From Microbacterium aerolatum (GTDB taxonomy: Bacteria; Actinomycetota; Actinomycetes; Actinomycetales; Microbacteriaceae): a stretch of 64,000 nt of DNA. The notes beneath the pieces are model-generated. The model was not told the origin of the DNA, made no database searches, and saw only the letters and a list, made by a program, of their open reading frames with translations. The translations under genes and the position numbers were made by a program. The stretch lies in assembly GCF_007988825.1 (NCBI RefSeq), contig NZ_BJUW01000002.1, positions 248,001-312,000 on the forward strand, read 5' to 3'. This document shows, piece after piece, positions 33,216 through 42,453 of the stretch (position 1 is the stretch's first letter; each line of letters starts with the position of its first letter).

Positions 33216-36200
33216 CTACCAGGCGCGTTTCTCGTAAGCCTTGTCATTGATGACTGGCCACACCTGGACGGGATAACCGAAGTACGAACCGCCCAACTGA
33301 ACTTCGCCGTTGGCCGGCAGCTTCACGGTGTACTCGTATGTCGTTCCGTGACCATCGGACGCCATCTTCACCCGGTAGGTGCCAGCGTCGAAGTCCTTCG
33401 TGTTCACGATGATGTAAGCGCAATAGTTTGAACTGCAGTTGGGCTGTCCCTTCGCGGACGAGCCACGCGTGATCCAGGCGCGCGGATCGGGCTTGGGATC
33501 CGTGGTCGCCGAGGCGGAGTCGGAGGCCGACCAGCCGGCCTTGTTGTGCACCCGCACCTCGATCGCCCAGTTCTGGGAGTACTGACCGCCGACTGTGCGG
33601 CTGCCACTGTTGTTGACGCTGTCCCACGCGCCCCAGTTACCGTTCTGGTTGCGGATGCGGATCTGGGTGTCGTCGATCGCGGCACCGTTGTTGCCGTTGT
33701 TGCTCCAGCTCAGGGTGATGTTCGCGCCGTTGTTCTTGGCGGTGGCGCTGGGCTTGGGCGGAAGTCCGTAGGGCTTCACCGTGTTCGATGACGACGATTC
33801 CGCACCGGTGTAACTGCCCGTACCGGTGTTCGACAGAGCCCGGATCTGGAGCGAATAGTTGTCGCCGTTGTTCAGACCGCCGATGGTCGTGTTCGTCAGG
33901 TTGTGCCAGCTGCCGCCGTTGTTGAGCCGGTACTGGTACGTGATCTCAGACGACTTCGCGCCATTGCGCTTGTCCGCCGACAGCTCGTACGACGACGTGA
34001 TCGTGATCGACCGGTCGTGTGCTTCGATCTTCGGCGTCGCCGGAGCATCCGGCCGGATCGCACCGCGTCGTTCTGCGGACGCCGGGCTCCACTGACCCCA
34101 ACCTGCCTTGTTCTCGGCGCGCACGATGTACGTGTAGCCGGCCTCGGACGTCTCGACGACGACGGCCTGACTGGTCTGTCCGGCGGACACCGGGATCGTC
34201 TGAACCGTCGTCCCGCCGCGGAGCACCTGCAGCTGGTAGTTGTCGATGGAGTCGCCGTTGTCGTTGGGCCGCTCCCAGGTCACCTGCATCTGCGCCTGGT
34301 CTCCCACCGGAGAGAGCTCCGCGGTCGTCGGGGCTTTCGGCTGCGCCGGCGGGCCCGCCGGGATCTCCGCGAGCGACCACGCGCTCCAGGTGGACGGTTC
34401 GGGAGCCTTGTTCACGGCCTGCACCCGCACCTGGTACGACGTGCCGTTCTCCAGCCCTTCCCAGGTCAGGGAGTTGCCGGTGACGCCGGTCTTCTCCGTG
34501 ATGCCCGACGGCGGCGCCGGCGAGATCTGCAGGTTGAACGACTCGACCGGCGATCCGGGAGTCGTCGGCGTCTTCCACGCGACCTTCAGCGACTTGTCGC
34601 CGAAGACCAGGGTGGGCGCGACCGGGGTGTCGGGGCGCGCATCGGGGCGGGCGACCTCGGATGCACCCGACGGCTCGGAGTCGCCGACGCGGTTGGTCGC
34701 GACCACCTCGAAGGTGTACTCGACGTTGTTGGTGAGCCCGTCGAGGGTGCACGTGGTCGAGTCGCACTGCTTGGTGTACGGGCTGCCCGAGGTGCTCGAG
34801 ACCGTGTAATGGGTGATCTCGGCGCCGTTGTTCGACGGGGCCGAGTACGACACCACGACAGTGCGGTCCTGAACGCTCGTCACCTGCGGCCGCCCTGGGG
34901 CCTCCGGAACGCCCTGCACCGTCAGCACGATGCGGCCGTCGACGTGCCGGTCGGGGTCCTCCGTGGCATCCTCGATCGTGTACCGCACGACCAGTGTGCC
35001 GACGAACTCGGCTCCCGGGGTCACGCTGACCTGATCGCCCTCGGGCTCCGCCGTGCCGACGCCCGTCTCCAGAGAAGCGGAGACCAGCTTCAGCGGGGTT
35101 TCCGGGAACGGGTTGAAGTCGTTCTCGAGCACCGGAACCGTGATCGTCTCGCCCTGATTGGCCTCGGCGATGGTGTCGGTGTTCGCGGTGGCCGCGGCAC
35201 GCGTGGAGGCCGTGACATTGACGAGGACGGTGCCCTCGATCGGCTCCGTCTCGCCATCGGAGACGCGGATGGTCAGCGTCTCCGCCGTGCCCTTCTTGGC
35301 GTTCGAAGCGGCCTCGACCGACAGGGTGCTGCCATCGATGTTCGCGCTGATGCCACCGTCGGCGCTGCCGCGCAGCGAGTACGTGTGCTTGCCGGCGTCG
35401 TCTGCATCGGGATCGCTCGTCAGTGCGGCGAGGTCCAGCGTGGTCGCAGCCTCACCCGGCGCGACGTTGACTTCGCCGCGTGTGAACGTCGGTTGCTGGT
35501 TCTCGGGCGGCAGCACCGTGATCGGGATCGTCAGCGTCGCCTTGCGACCCTCCGGATCGTCCGGACCCGTGCCGTCGGTGACCTCGAACGTGATGCCGTC
35601 CTCACCGAAGTAGCCGGCCGCCGAGGTGTAGACGAGCGTGCCGCCGTCCTTCACCAGGTCGGCACCGTCGGCGTGCGACGCGCTCACCTTGGCGTGCTCG
35701 GTGATCGTCACGGTGCCACCACCCGCGACCGTGACGTACTCGTCGAGCGGAAGTTCCTTGGTCTCGCCGCTGACGACCTCGACCGGCTTGGTGGAGGTGA
35801 GCGAGGGACGCAGGTCCTTGACGGCGGGGACGAAGATGAACGCGGAGGTCTCGAGGCCGTCGAGGTCGGTGAGCGTGTAGCGGATCAGCTGCATCTCGTC
35901 GCCGATGTCGACCCGCACCTTGCCGTCCTCGAGCAGAGTGCCGCCGTCGCCGACCTCGACGTCCAGCCCTTCGGTCGTGCCGTCGGGGTCCTCGTCGTTG
36001 GCGAGGATGTCGACATCGCTCGTGAGCTCGCCGTCGGTCAGATCTGCGGGCAGCACCCGGTCATCGCGGGCGATCGGCGCCAGCAGCGGCACATCCTCGT
36101 CGACGGTGATCTGCAGCACCGCCTGGGCCGTTGCCCCGCGGGCGTCGCTGATCGTGTACTGGAGCGACGTCTCGACCGGGCGGTTCGGCGCCTCGACGAG

Positions 36201-39200
36201 CACGCGGTCCCCCGACACCCGGGCAGTCATGTCGTCGATCTCCGGCAGGACGAGCCCGTCCTTCACGAGTGCGATCTCGTCGCCCTCGGGATCGGAGTCG
36301 TTCAGCATCACGGGAACGGCGATCTCACGGCCTGGGCGGACCACCACGGAGTCCTTCACCGCATACGGCGCCTGGTTCACGTCTTCGGCCGGCGCGATGC
36401 CGACGCGGATCGTGGCCGTGCCCTCCTTGCCGAGCCGGTCGCGCACCCGGTAGGCGAAGGTGTCGACGCCGGAGGAATCGGCGTAGGCCTCGTAGACGAA
36501 GTAGTTCTGGGCGACCTCGGTGACGCGTCCCTTGGCGGGGTTCGACGCGAGGCCGAGCAGTTCGACGGAGTCGCCGTCGGCGTCGATGCCGTCCAGCGGC
36601 ACGGCGATGTTGGCGGTGTTGCCGCTGAGCACGCGCGTGGTGATGTCCTGCGGGCGAGGAGCTGCGTTCTCGTCCTGCTCCGGCACGATCTGGATCGTGA
36701 TGTAACCGCCGACCTTGTTCCCGCGGGTGTCCGACACCTCGTAGGTCGCGTAGACCGTCTTCGCCTCCGGGCCCGCCCTGAAGCGCACGGCATCCTGCGA
36801 GACGAAGATCTCGCCGTCCTCGGGATCGACGAAGGGCTCGATGAGCTCGGGCTCGAGGGTGAGCGCATCGCCGATGGGGCTGGTGTCGTTGTCGAGCACC
36901 GGGATGGTCACGACGTCGTTGACGCGCACCACGGCCTGATCAGGGCTCGCGACCGGCGGCAGGATCTTGTCGGGAGCGGGGATCGGGATGACCACCACTT
37001 CGCCCTCGGCGGTCTTCGAGCCGTTCGAGATCCGATACGTGATGCGCACCTGTTCATCGAGCGCGCCCTGATCGCCGATGCGGAGCGACTCGTGGTTCAG
37101 CACTGACACCGAGATGCCGCTGCCAGGTTCGACGCTGACCGACTGGATGACGAGGATTCCGCCGGACGGGTCGGTGTCGTTGTTGAGCACGCCCAGCAGC
37201 ACTTCGCCGCCGGTGGGCAGCAGCGCCACGTCACGCACCGCTACCGGCGGAAGGTCCTGCTCCGCGGCGTCGGCGACGTCGATTCGTACGATCCCGGGGA
37301 CGCCGTTCGGTCCTGCGGCGACCTCGTAGAGCACGTAGTAGACGCCTGGGGACGGCGCGCTGAACGTGAAGGTCTTGTTGGGGTAGTCGGGGACGATGGT
37401 CGCGCCGGGCGTCTCGTCTCCGTTGACGCGGGTCAGTCGCAGCGGCTCGCGGCCGGAGCTGGAGTCGTTGGCGAGCGGCGAGACGGTGACCTGCTCGCCG
37501 ACGCGCGTCATCACGTGGTCGGCGTTCGTCTTCGGCAGGGTCGATCCCGACGGGCGGACGTCGAGCACGAGAGTGCCGGTTGCGACCTCGCCGAGCGCGT
37601 CGGCGACCATCACCTGGACTTCCTTGCGGCCCTGCAGGCTCGCGGTGGCGCGGTAGGTGATCTGTCCGTCGGTGGTGAACTCGACCTCGTCGCCGGGGGC
37701 CGCGACGACGTCGCTGAGGTAGATGTCGTCGCCCTCTGGATCGATCCAGTCGGGCAGCACGTTGTAAGAGACGGTGCCGCCGGTCTCGATCGCCAGGGTC
37801 GTGGTGCGCTTCGGCTTCGGGGCGGTGTTGGTGTCCCAGTCCTTCACCGAGAGGCTGACGTTCGCGGTGTCGGTTCCGCCACGGCCGTCGTTCACCTCGT
37901 AGGTGAAGGATGCCGCGCCCGAAGCATCCTCCTCGACAGCGATCTGCAGCGAACCGCCGTCGTAGATCGGCTGCACGGACCCGACCGAGGGCTGCTGCTC
38001 GGCGAGCGAGGCGACCAGCACGTCGCCGTCCGGGTCGTTGTCGTTGTCGAGCACGGGCAGCGCCGTCGTCTGACCGGGGCGCACGCCGAAGTCGTCGTTC
38101 TCCGCCACGGGAGGCGTGTTGACGTCGGTGCGCACGGGGAGGGTGGTCTCCACCGTCTCCTGCGTGGTGTCCTCTTCGTCCTCGGTCTCGCCCTCTGGCG
38201 GGGTCAGGTCGTTCCAGTTGTCGACCTGCTGGAGGCTCTCGTCGGCGAGCCAGGCGGCGCCGCCGACGGTGTCGTTCAGGATGATCACGTTGCGGTTGAC
38301 GCGGAAGGTCAGCGACGCCGACTGCTCTACGCCGGGGATCTGCTCCAAGACGTCATCGCCGTCACCCGGGCACTCGCGCACGAACGTTCCGGAGCCTGAC
38401 CATGCTCCGTAACTGCAGCCGAGCAGCGACACGGGAGCGGCCGGCGTGCCGTTGCCGCCGGACTTGGTCACGGCGGGCTCGCTGCCGTCGAACGGCACAT
38501 CGATCAGCTGCGACGCCGTCGCGACGGTCACACCGTCGGTCGCGGCCGACGCGTACTGCAGAACGGCGCTGTCGGCCTCGGGGATCTCGGTGCTGAAGCC
38601 GCCAGGTGTCATGACCGCACTGTCGGCGGGCGAGAGGACGACCGGTGTGGTGCCGACGGCGGTGATCGTGGGCGCCACGGAGGCGTCGAGCCCCTCGAGC
38701 GGTGCGGTCGAGGGCTCGAGCGCCTCGCCCTCGTTGTCGACCGGGACCGTGACGACCTCTGCACCCTCGCCGGAGACCGCGTACACGGTGCCGTCCTGCC
38801 CCACCGTGACATCGGAGTTCTTGCCGAGCTCGACGAGCGGGTCTGCTCCCTGCAGCTCGAAGCCGGAGATCGCCTTGACGGGGAGCACCCAGAGGTCACC
38901 GGAGTCGGTGTCGAGGATCGCGGCGGTCTGTGCGCCGAGTGCGACCTTCGCCGAGCCGGGAATCGTGGTGGCGTCGCCCAGGGAGACCCGAGCGGGATCG
39001 ACGGCCGTGAGGGTGCCGTTGGTGCGGTCGGTGACGAGGATCGTGGACTCGTCCTGCAGGATGTCGAAGCTCTCACCCGTGGTGCGCAGTCCGCCGTCGA
39101 GCAGGGTGGACTCGTTGTTGAAGTGGCCGACCATCAGCGCGGACGACTTCGTGATCCACACGCCGCCGTCGTTCAGATCGACCTTGGTGGTGGGGTTGCC

Positions 39201-39305
39201 CTCATACGCGAAGGCGAGAGTGCCGATGGCGACGACTGCGGCCGTGACACCTGCCACCGAGGCGGCGGTCTTCGGCTTCGCGCGCAACCATGACAGCGCC
39301 TTCAT
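33216..39305 (-). CDS. Giant membrane-anchored Ig-like/Fn3 surface protein
   Basis: In this 2029-residue protein, an N-terminal signal-anchor (residues 14-33) is followed by a strand-rich region of about 400 residues with propeller-like repeats. A run of Ig/cadherin-like repeats follows, each marked by a Leu-x-Asn-Asp linker (PVLDNDNDPDGD, GVLNNDTDPSGG, PVLDNDTSPIGD, DILANDEDPDGT, PVLENDFNPFPE), then about five fibronectin type III domains and a C-terminal module with two Cys (NCSSNYC). Such proteins are the first gene of T7SS-linked kinase/FHA loci in this family of bacteria. It probably spans the wall. The last 700 nt are richer in Asn codons than the rest. Site A drives it. Confidence 0.9.
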   Translation of the reverse strand: MKALSWLRAKPKTAASVAGVTAAVVAIGTLAFAYEGNPTTKVDLNDGGVWITKSSALMVGHFNNESTLLDGGLRTTGESFDILQDESTILVTDRTNGTLTAVDPARVSLGDATTIPGSAKVALGAQTAAILDTDSGDLWVLPVKAISGFELQGADPLVELGKNSDVTVGQDGTVYAVSGEGAEVVTVPVDNEGEALEPSTAPLEGLDASVAPTITAVGTTPVVLSPADSAVMTPGGFSTEIPEADSAVLQYASAATDGVTVATASQLIDVPFDGSEPAVTKSGGNGTPAAPVSLLGCSYGAWSGSGTFVRECPGDGDDVLEQIPGVEQSASLTFRVNRNVIILNDTVGGAAWLADESLQQVDNWNDLTPPEGETEDEEDTTQETVETTLPVRTDVNTPPVAENDDFGVRPGQTTALPVLDNDNDPDGDVLVASLAEQQPSVGSVQPIYDGGSLQIAVEEDASGAASFTYEVNDGRGGTDTANVSLSVKDWDTNTAPKPKRTTTLAIETGGTVSYNVLPDWIDPEGDDIYLSDVVAAPGDEVEFTTDGQITYRATASLQGRKEVQVMVADALGEVATGTLVLDVRPSGSTLPKTNADHVMTRVGEQVTVSPLANDSSSGREPLRLTRVNGDETPGATIVPDYPNKTFTFSAPSPGVYYVLYEVAAGPNGVPGIVRIDVADAAEQDLPPVAVRDVALLPTGGEVLLGVLNNDTDPSGGILVIQSVSVEPGSGISVSVLNHESLRIGDQGALDEQVRITYRISNGSKTAEGEVVVIPIPAPDKILPPVASPDQAVVRVNDVVTIPVLDNDTSPIGDALTLEPELIEPFVDPEDGEIFVSQDAVRFRAGPEAKTVYATYEVSDTRGNKVGGYITIQIVPEQDENAAPRPQDITTRVLSGNTANIAVPLDGIDADGDSVELLGLASNPAKGRVTEVAQNYFVYEAYADSSGVDTFAYRVRDRLGKEGTATIRVGIAPAEDVNQAPYAVKDSVVVRPGREIAVPVMLNDSDPEGDEIALVKDGLVLPEIDDMTARVSGDRVLVEAPNRPVETSLQYTISDARGATAQAVLQITVDEDVPLLAPIARDDRVLPADLTDGELTSDVDILANDEDPDGTTEGLDVEVGDGGTLLEDGKVRVDIGDEMQLIRYTLTDLDGLETSAFIFVPAVKDLRPSLTSTKPVEVVSGETKELPLDEYVTVAGGGTVTITEHAKVSASHADGADLVKDGGTLVYTSAAGYFGEDGITFEVTDGTGPDDPEGRKATLTIPITVLPPENQQPTFTRGEVNVAPGEAATTLDLAALTSDPDADDAGKHTYSLRGSADGGISANIDGSTLSVEAASNAKKGTAETLTIRVSDGETEPIEGTVLVNVTASTRAAATANTDTIAEANQGETITVPVLENDFNPFPETPLKLVSASLETGVGTAEPEGDQVSVTPGAEFVGTLVVRYTIEDATEDPDRHVDGRIVLTVQGVPEAPGRPQVTSVQDRTVVVSYSAPSNNGAEITHYTVSSTSGSPYTKQCDSTTCTLDGLTNNVEYTFEVVATNRVGDSEPSGASEVARPDARPDTPVAPTLVFGDKSLKVAWKTPTTPGSPVESFNLQISPAPPSGITEKTGVTGNSLTWEGLENGTSYQVRVQAVNKAPEPSTWSAWSLAEIPAGPPAQPKAPTTAELSPVGDQAQMQVTWERPNDNGDSIDNYQLQVLRGGTTVQTIPVSAGQTSQAVVVETSEAGYTYIVRAENKAGWGQWSPASAERRGAIRPDAPATPKIEAHDRSITITSSYELSADKRNGAKSSEITYQYRLNNGGSWHNLTNTTIGGLNNGDNYSLQIRALSNTGTGSYTGAESSSSNTVKPYGLPPKPSATAKNNGANITLSWSNNGNNGAAIDDTQIRIRNQNGNWGAWDSVNNSGSRTVGGQYSQNWAIEVRVHNKAGWSASDSASATTDPKPDPRAWITRGSSAKGQPNCSSNYCAYIIVNTKDFDAGTYRVKMASDGHGTTYEYTVKLPANGEVQLGGSYFGYPVQVWPVINDKAYEKRAW

Positions 39306-39376
39306 CGTCAGTAATCCCCCCGGTATACGTCGCGCGTCGTCCTCGGCAGCTGAACTGCGCGCGACACACCGGGTTC

Positions 39377-39422
39377 ATACTAACCGGCGCACCTGAAGCG
39401 CTCGACGGGGAGAAATACCCAT
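39377..39422 (-). promoter_or_regulatory. T7SS operator/promoter, site A (core operon)
   Basis: On the minus strand ATGGGTATTTCTCCCCGT (39422-39405) is followed, 24 nt after CCC, by TAGTAT (39382-39377). The gene starts at 39305, so the leader is about 65 nt. It shares 14 of 18 operator bases with site B. It would drive the 21-kb core operon down to eccC. Confidence 0.72.
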
Positions 39423-39465
39423 CCGATCAGGTGAAGTGCCCGCGTGGTTGCAGGCTCTCATCCGG

Positions 39466-40035
39466 TCAGGCCGCGCGCCAGCATCCCTCGACGTGGTCGT
39501 CGACCATGCCCGCCGACTGCATCAGGGCGTACATGGTCGTCGCACCGACGAAACGGAATCCCCGTCTGCGCAGCTCCTTGCTCATGGCGGTCGACTCCGC
39601 CGTGACCGCGGGCACGTCATCGAAGGAACGCGGGCGGATGCCGGGCGATGGCGCGAACGACCACATCAGCTCGTCGAGCTCGCCCTCGGCCATCTCCGCG
39701 ACCAGGCGCGCGTTGCCGATCGTGGCGAGGATCTTCGCGCGATTGCGGATGATCCCGGCGTCCTGCATGAGGCGCTCGATGTCGTCCTCGCCGAAGGCGG
39801 CGACGCGCTCGGGGTCGAACCCGTCGAACACCTCGCGGAACCGCGGGCGCTTGCGGAGGATCGTGATCCAGCTGAGGCCGGCCTGGAAGCCCTCCAGCGA
39901 CATCTTCTCGAACAGTGCACGGTCGCCGTGCAGCGGAACGCCCCACTCCTCGTCGTGGTACCGCTGGTACTCGGCATCCGCCCCGGCCCACGCGCATCGC
40001 GCGCGCCCATCGGAGCCCGCGATCAGTGAGGTCAT
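39466..40035 (-). CDS. tag: DNA-3-methyladenine glycosylase I
   Basis: This 189-residue base-excision enzyme removes 3-methyladenine from alkylated DNA. RCAWAG (zinc Cys), YHDEEWGVP with zinc His and the substrate-binding Glu, LSWITILRKR and the C-terminal DDHVEGCW (zinc His and Cys) match Tag. The length is standard. It is on the minus strand, convergent with nothing; the T7SS promoter region begins just behind its stop. Copy 2 of the long hairpin lies upstream of its start. Confidence 0.95.
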   Translation of the reverse strand: MTSLIAGSDGRARCAWAGADAEYQRYHDEEWGVPLHGDRALFEKMSLEGFQAGLSWITILRKRPRFREVFDGFDPERVAAFGEDDIERLMQDAGIIRNRAKILATIGNARLVAEMAEGELDELMWSFAPSPGIRPRSFDDVPAVTAESTAMSKELRRRGFRFVGATTMYALMQSAGMVDDHVEGCWRAA

Positions 40036-40054
40036 CCTCTCAGCCTATGCACCG

Positions 40055-40121
40055 CGAGAATTGCTTTGCCGCACGAGAATGCCGCTGGCAGCGTCATTCT
40101 CGGCGTGCAAAGCAATTCTCG
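40055..40121. repeat. Long nested intergenic hairpin (copy 2)
   Basis: Outer arms cgagaattgctttgc (40055-40069) and their complement (40107-40121) are perfect. Inside them cgagaatg (40074-40081) pairs with cattctcg (40095-40102), so the element is a hairpin within a hairpin. The outer and inner arms both begin with CGAGAA, and the layout resembles the element at 537-605. It lies between the stop of the acyl-CoA oxidase-like gene and the start of tag. Confidence 0.72.
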
Positions 40122-40133
40122 GGTGGGGTGGGG

Positions 40134-42188
40134 CTACTTCTTCGCGGCCTTCTTCATCGCCTTCTCGGACAGCGGGGCCTCGCCGGATGCCGCGAGCGCG
40201 GCGTAGTACTCGCGGGCCTCATCCTGCCGCTGCTGCTCGGCACCGCTCGCGATGGGAGCGCGCACGTGCTCGGGCTCGTAGCCGAAGGCGTTCACGAGGT
40301 CGAGGGCGTGCGGGCGCAGCCGCAGGCACAGCCGGTCGATATAGCTCGAGACGGCGGCGGCGCGCTGCGTGGAAAGCCGGCCGTTGATGATGTGCCAGGC
40401 GAGGTGCTTCTCGATCAGCTGCAGGCCGAACAGGTCGCGCAGCCAGGTGAGCACCTTGCGGGTGTCCTCGTCGGGGATGCTGTTCACGGCATCCGTGAAC
40501 GCTTCCCACTGCAGCAGCTCTCCGTGCGCCCTGGCAGCCTCGATGAGGTCGGCCTGGTTCTCGTTGAACAGCTTCTCGCCGAGCACCTTGTCCTTGCCGG
40601 CCGGGCGCAGGCGGCCGGCGATGTCGGCGACCATCTGCTGCACGCGGTCGGCGAGCAGCTCGTGCTGCTGCTCCGCGCGCAGGCCGTTCTCGACCGAACG
40701 GGCGACCTGCCCGAAGTCGGCGATGTTCTGACCGAAGCGGCGCAGGCCGGCGCCGTGGAACACCTTGCCTGCGGTCTGGCCGACGGCGTACTTGGCGAGC
40801 GCCGCGGCATCCTTGTCCTTGAACTGCTTCGCGAAGTCGGTGAGCAGGCGCTTGCCGACCAGCTGCAGCAGCACGTTGTTGTCGCCCTCGAACGTCGCGT
40901 AGATGTCGAGGTCCGCTCGGAGTCCGACCAGGCGGTTCTCGAACATGTAGCCGGCGCCGCCGCAGGCCTCGCGCGCCTCCTGCAGCGTGTCCAGCGCATG
41001 CCAGGTCGACAGCGGCTTGAGCGCCGCGGCGAGCGTCTCGAGGTCTTCGCGGTCGTTCGGGGTGTCGGTGCGCCCCGAGAAGACGCCGTCGAACTTCTGC
41101 AGGAACTCGTCGTGCGCGAAGATCTGCGCGTACGTGGTCGCCAGGCGCGGGAGCAGACGGCGCTGGTGCTTGCCGTAGTCGAGGAGCACGACCTCCTGCC
41201 CGTCGGCGCCGTCGAACTGGCGACGCTGCGTCGCGTAGGTGATCGCGATGTGCAGGCCGAGGGCCGATCCCCAGGATGCCGCGCCATCGAGGGACACGCG
41301 CCCCTGCACCAGGGTGCCGAGCATCGTGAAGAAGCGACGGCCGGGGCTGTCGATCGGGCTGGTGTAGTTGCCGTCCGCGTTGACGTCGCCGTACTTGTTC
41401 AGCAGGTTGGTGCGCGGAATGCGCACGTGGTCGAAGGAGAGCCGGCCGTTGTCGATGCCGTTGAGCCCACCCTTGAGGCCGTCGTCCTCGCGGCCGATGC
41501 CGGGCAGGTCGTTGCCGTCCTCTCCGCGCAGCGGGACGTAGAAGCAGTGCACGCCGTGGTTGACGCCGTTGGTGATGAGTTGCGCGAAGACCGTGGCGGC
41601 GATGCCATGCAGGGCGGCGTTGCCGAGGTACTCCTTGGTGGCGCCGCGGAACGGCGTGTGGATGACGAACTCGTCGGTCTCGGGGTCGTAGGTCGCGGTC
41701 GTGCCGGCAGCAGCGACGTCGGATCCGTGGCCGATCTCCGTCATCGCGAATGCGCCGGGAATCGAGAGGTCCATGACTCCGGGCAGCCACTTGCGGTGGT
41801 GCTCGGCGGTGCCGAGCTGGTGGATCGCCGAGCCGAACAGGCCCCACTGCACGCCGGCCTTGATCTGCAGACTCGGGTCGGCCGCGACGAGCTCCTCGAA
41901 GCCGGAGATGTTGGCGCCGTTGTTCTCCTCGCCCCCGAACTCCTTCGGGAAGGCACGGTGCACGGACTTGTTCTCGACCAGGAGGTGCAGTTGGCTGAGC
42001 ACGCGTTCGCGGTGCTCGTCCTTGCCGAGTTCGTCGATGCGCCAGAACGCGGAGTCCTTGATCATCTCGCGTGCGGTGCGGCGGGTGTCGGCCCAGGTGC
42101 CCAGCAGCAGGTCGTTCACGCGCTCGACGTCGATGCGCGGGTTGTTGTCTTCGATGGACCGCGAAGTGCGGACGGCGGCGTCGACCAT
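40134..42188 (-). CDS. Acyl-CoA oxidase/dehydrogenase-like flavoprotein (ACOX type)
   Basis: The 684-residue protein is of acyl-CoA oxidase length, longer than ordinary acyl-CoA dehydrogenases. MTEIGHGSDVAAAGT is the FAD/substrate-binding signature, ATQRRQFDG and the REACGGAGYMFENRLVG block are typical of ACOX enzymes, and a C-terminal extension ends in a Lys-rich tail. It would introduce the double bond at C2-C3 in fatty acyl-CoA beta-oxidation. The start is ATG 42188; the frame runs open further upstream without homology. Confidence 0.9.
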   Translation of the reverse strand: MVDAAVRTSRSIEDNNPRIDVERVNDLLLGTWADTRRTAREMIKDSAFWRIDELGKDEHRERVLSQLHLLVENKSVHRAFPKEFGGEENNGANISGFEELVAADPSLQIKAGVQWGLFGSAIHQLGTAEHHRKWLPGVMDLSIPGAFAMTEIGHGSDVAAAGTTATYDPETDEFVIHTPFRGATKEYLGNAALHGIAATVFAQLITNGVNHGVHCFYVPLRGEDGNDLPGIGREDDGLKGGLNGIDNGRLSFDHVRIPRTNLLNKYGDVNADGNYTSPIDSPGRRFFTMLGTLVQGRVSLDGAASWGSALGLHIAITYATQRRQFDGADGQEVVLLDYGKHQRRLLPRLATTYAQIFAHDEFLQKFDGVFSGRTDTPNDREDLETLAAALKPLSTWHALDTLQEAREACGGAGYMFENRLVGLRADLDIYATFEGDNNVLLQLVGKRLLTDFAKQFKDKDAAALAKYAVGQTAGKVFHGAGLRRFGQNIADFGQVARSVENGLRAEQQHELLADRVQQMVADIAGRLRPAGKDKVLGEKLFNENQADLIEAARAHGELLQWEAFTDAVNSIPDEDTRKVLTWLRDLFGLQLIEKHLAWHIINGRLSTQRAAAVSSYIDRLCLRLRPHALDLVNAFGYEPEHVRAPIASGAEQQRQDEAREYYAALAASGEAPLSEKAMKKAAKK

Positions 42189-42303
42189 GGTGTTTCCCCT
42201 CAGAGAGAAGTAAGGATGCTTCAACCGTAGGAGTCCTCCAACGCGCAGCAAAGCTCCCTGTGCGATCCCTCCAACGCGGTCGGCGCCTGAGGCGCGGCCC
42301 CGT

Positions 42304-42406
42304 TGTCGCGAGCCGACAGGTCGCGGCCCTCGCGGGCGCGCCGGGCCCATGCTGTATCGATCGTGTCGGCTACGGCTCGCGACACCCGACGCTTTCGATA
42401 CAGCAT
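42304..42406. repeat. Intergenic palindrome cluster upstream of the OsmC gene (copy 3)
   Basis: atgctgtatcga (42349-42360) pairs with its complement at 42395-42406, and gtgtcg (42363-42368) pairs with cgacac (42380-42385) inside, again a nested hairpin. Just to the left, tgtcgcgagccgac (42304-42317) is complementary to most of gtcggctacggctcgcgaca inside the main element, so alternative folds exist. It fills the 265-bp gap between two divergent genes. Confidence 0.62.
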
Positions 42407-42453
42407 CCGAGCGGGCGGCCCGCGAACGCGCCGGGGGACGCGAAGATGGGGGG

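Noticed and set aside
33903..37106. 1067-codon open frame antisense to the giant surface protein gene
   Set aside because: It has Arg/Asp/Val-rich composition without domains and follows from the GC-rich third codon positions of the real gene on the other strand.
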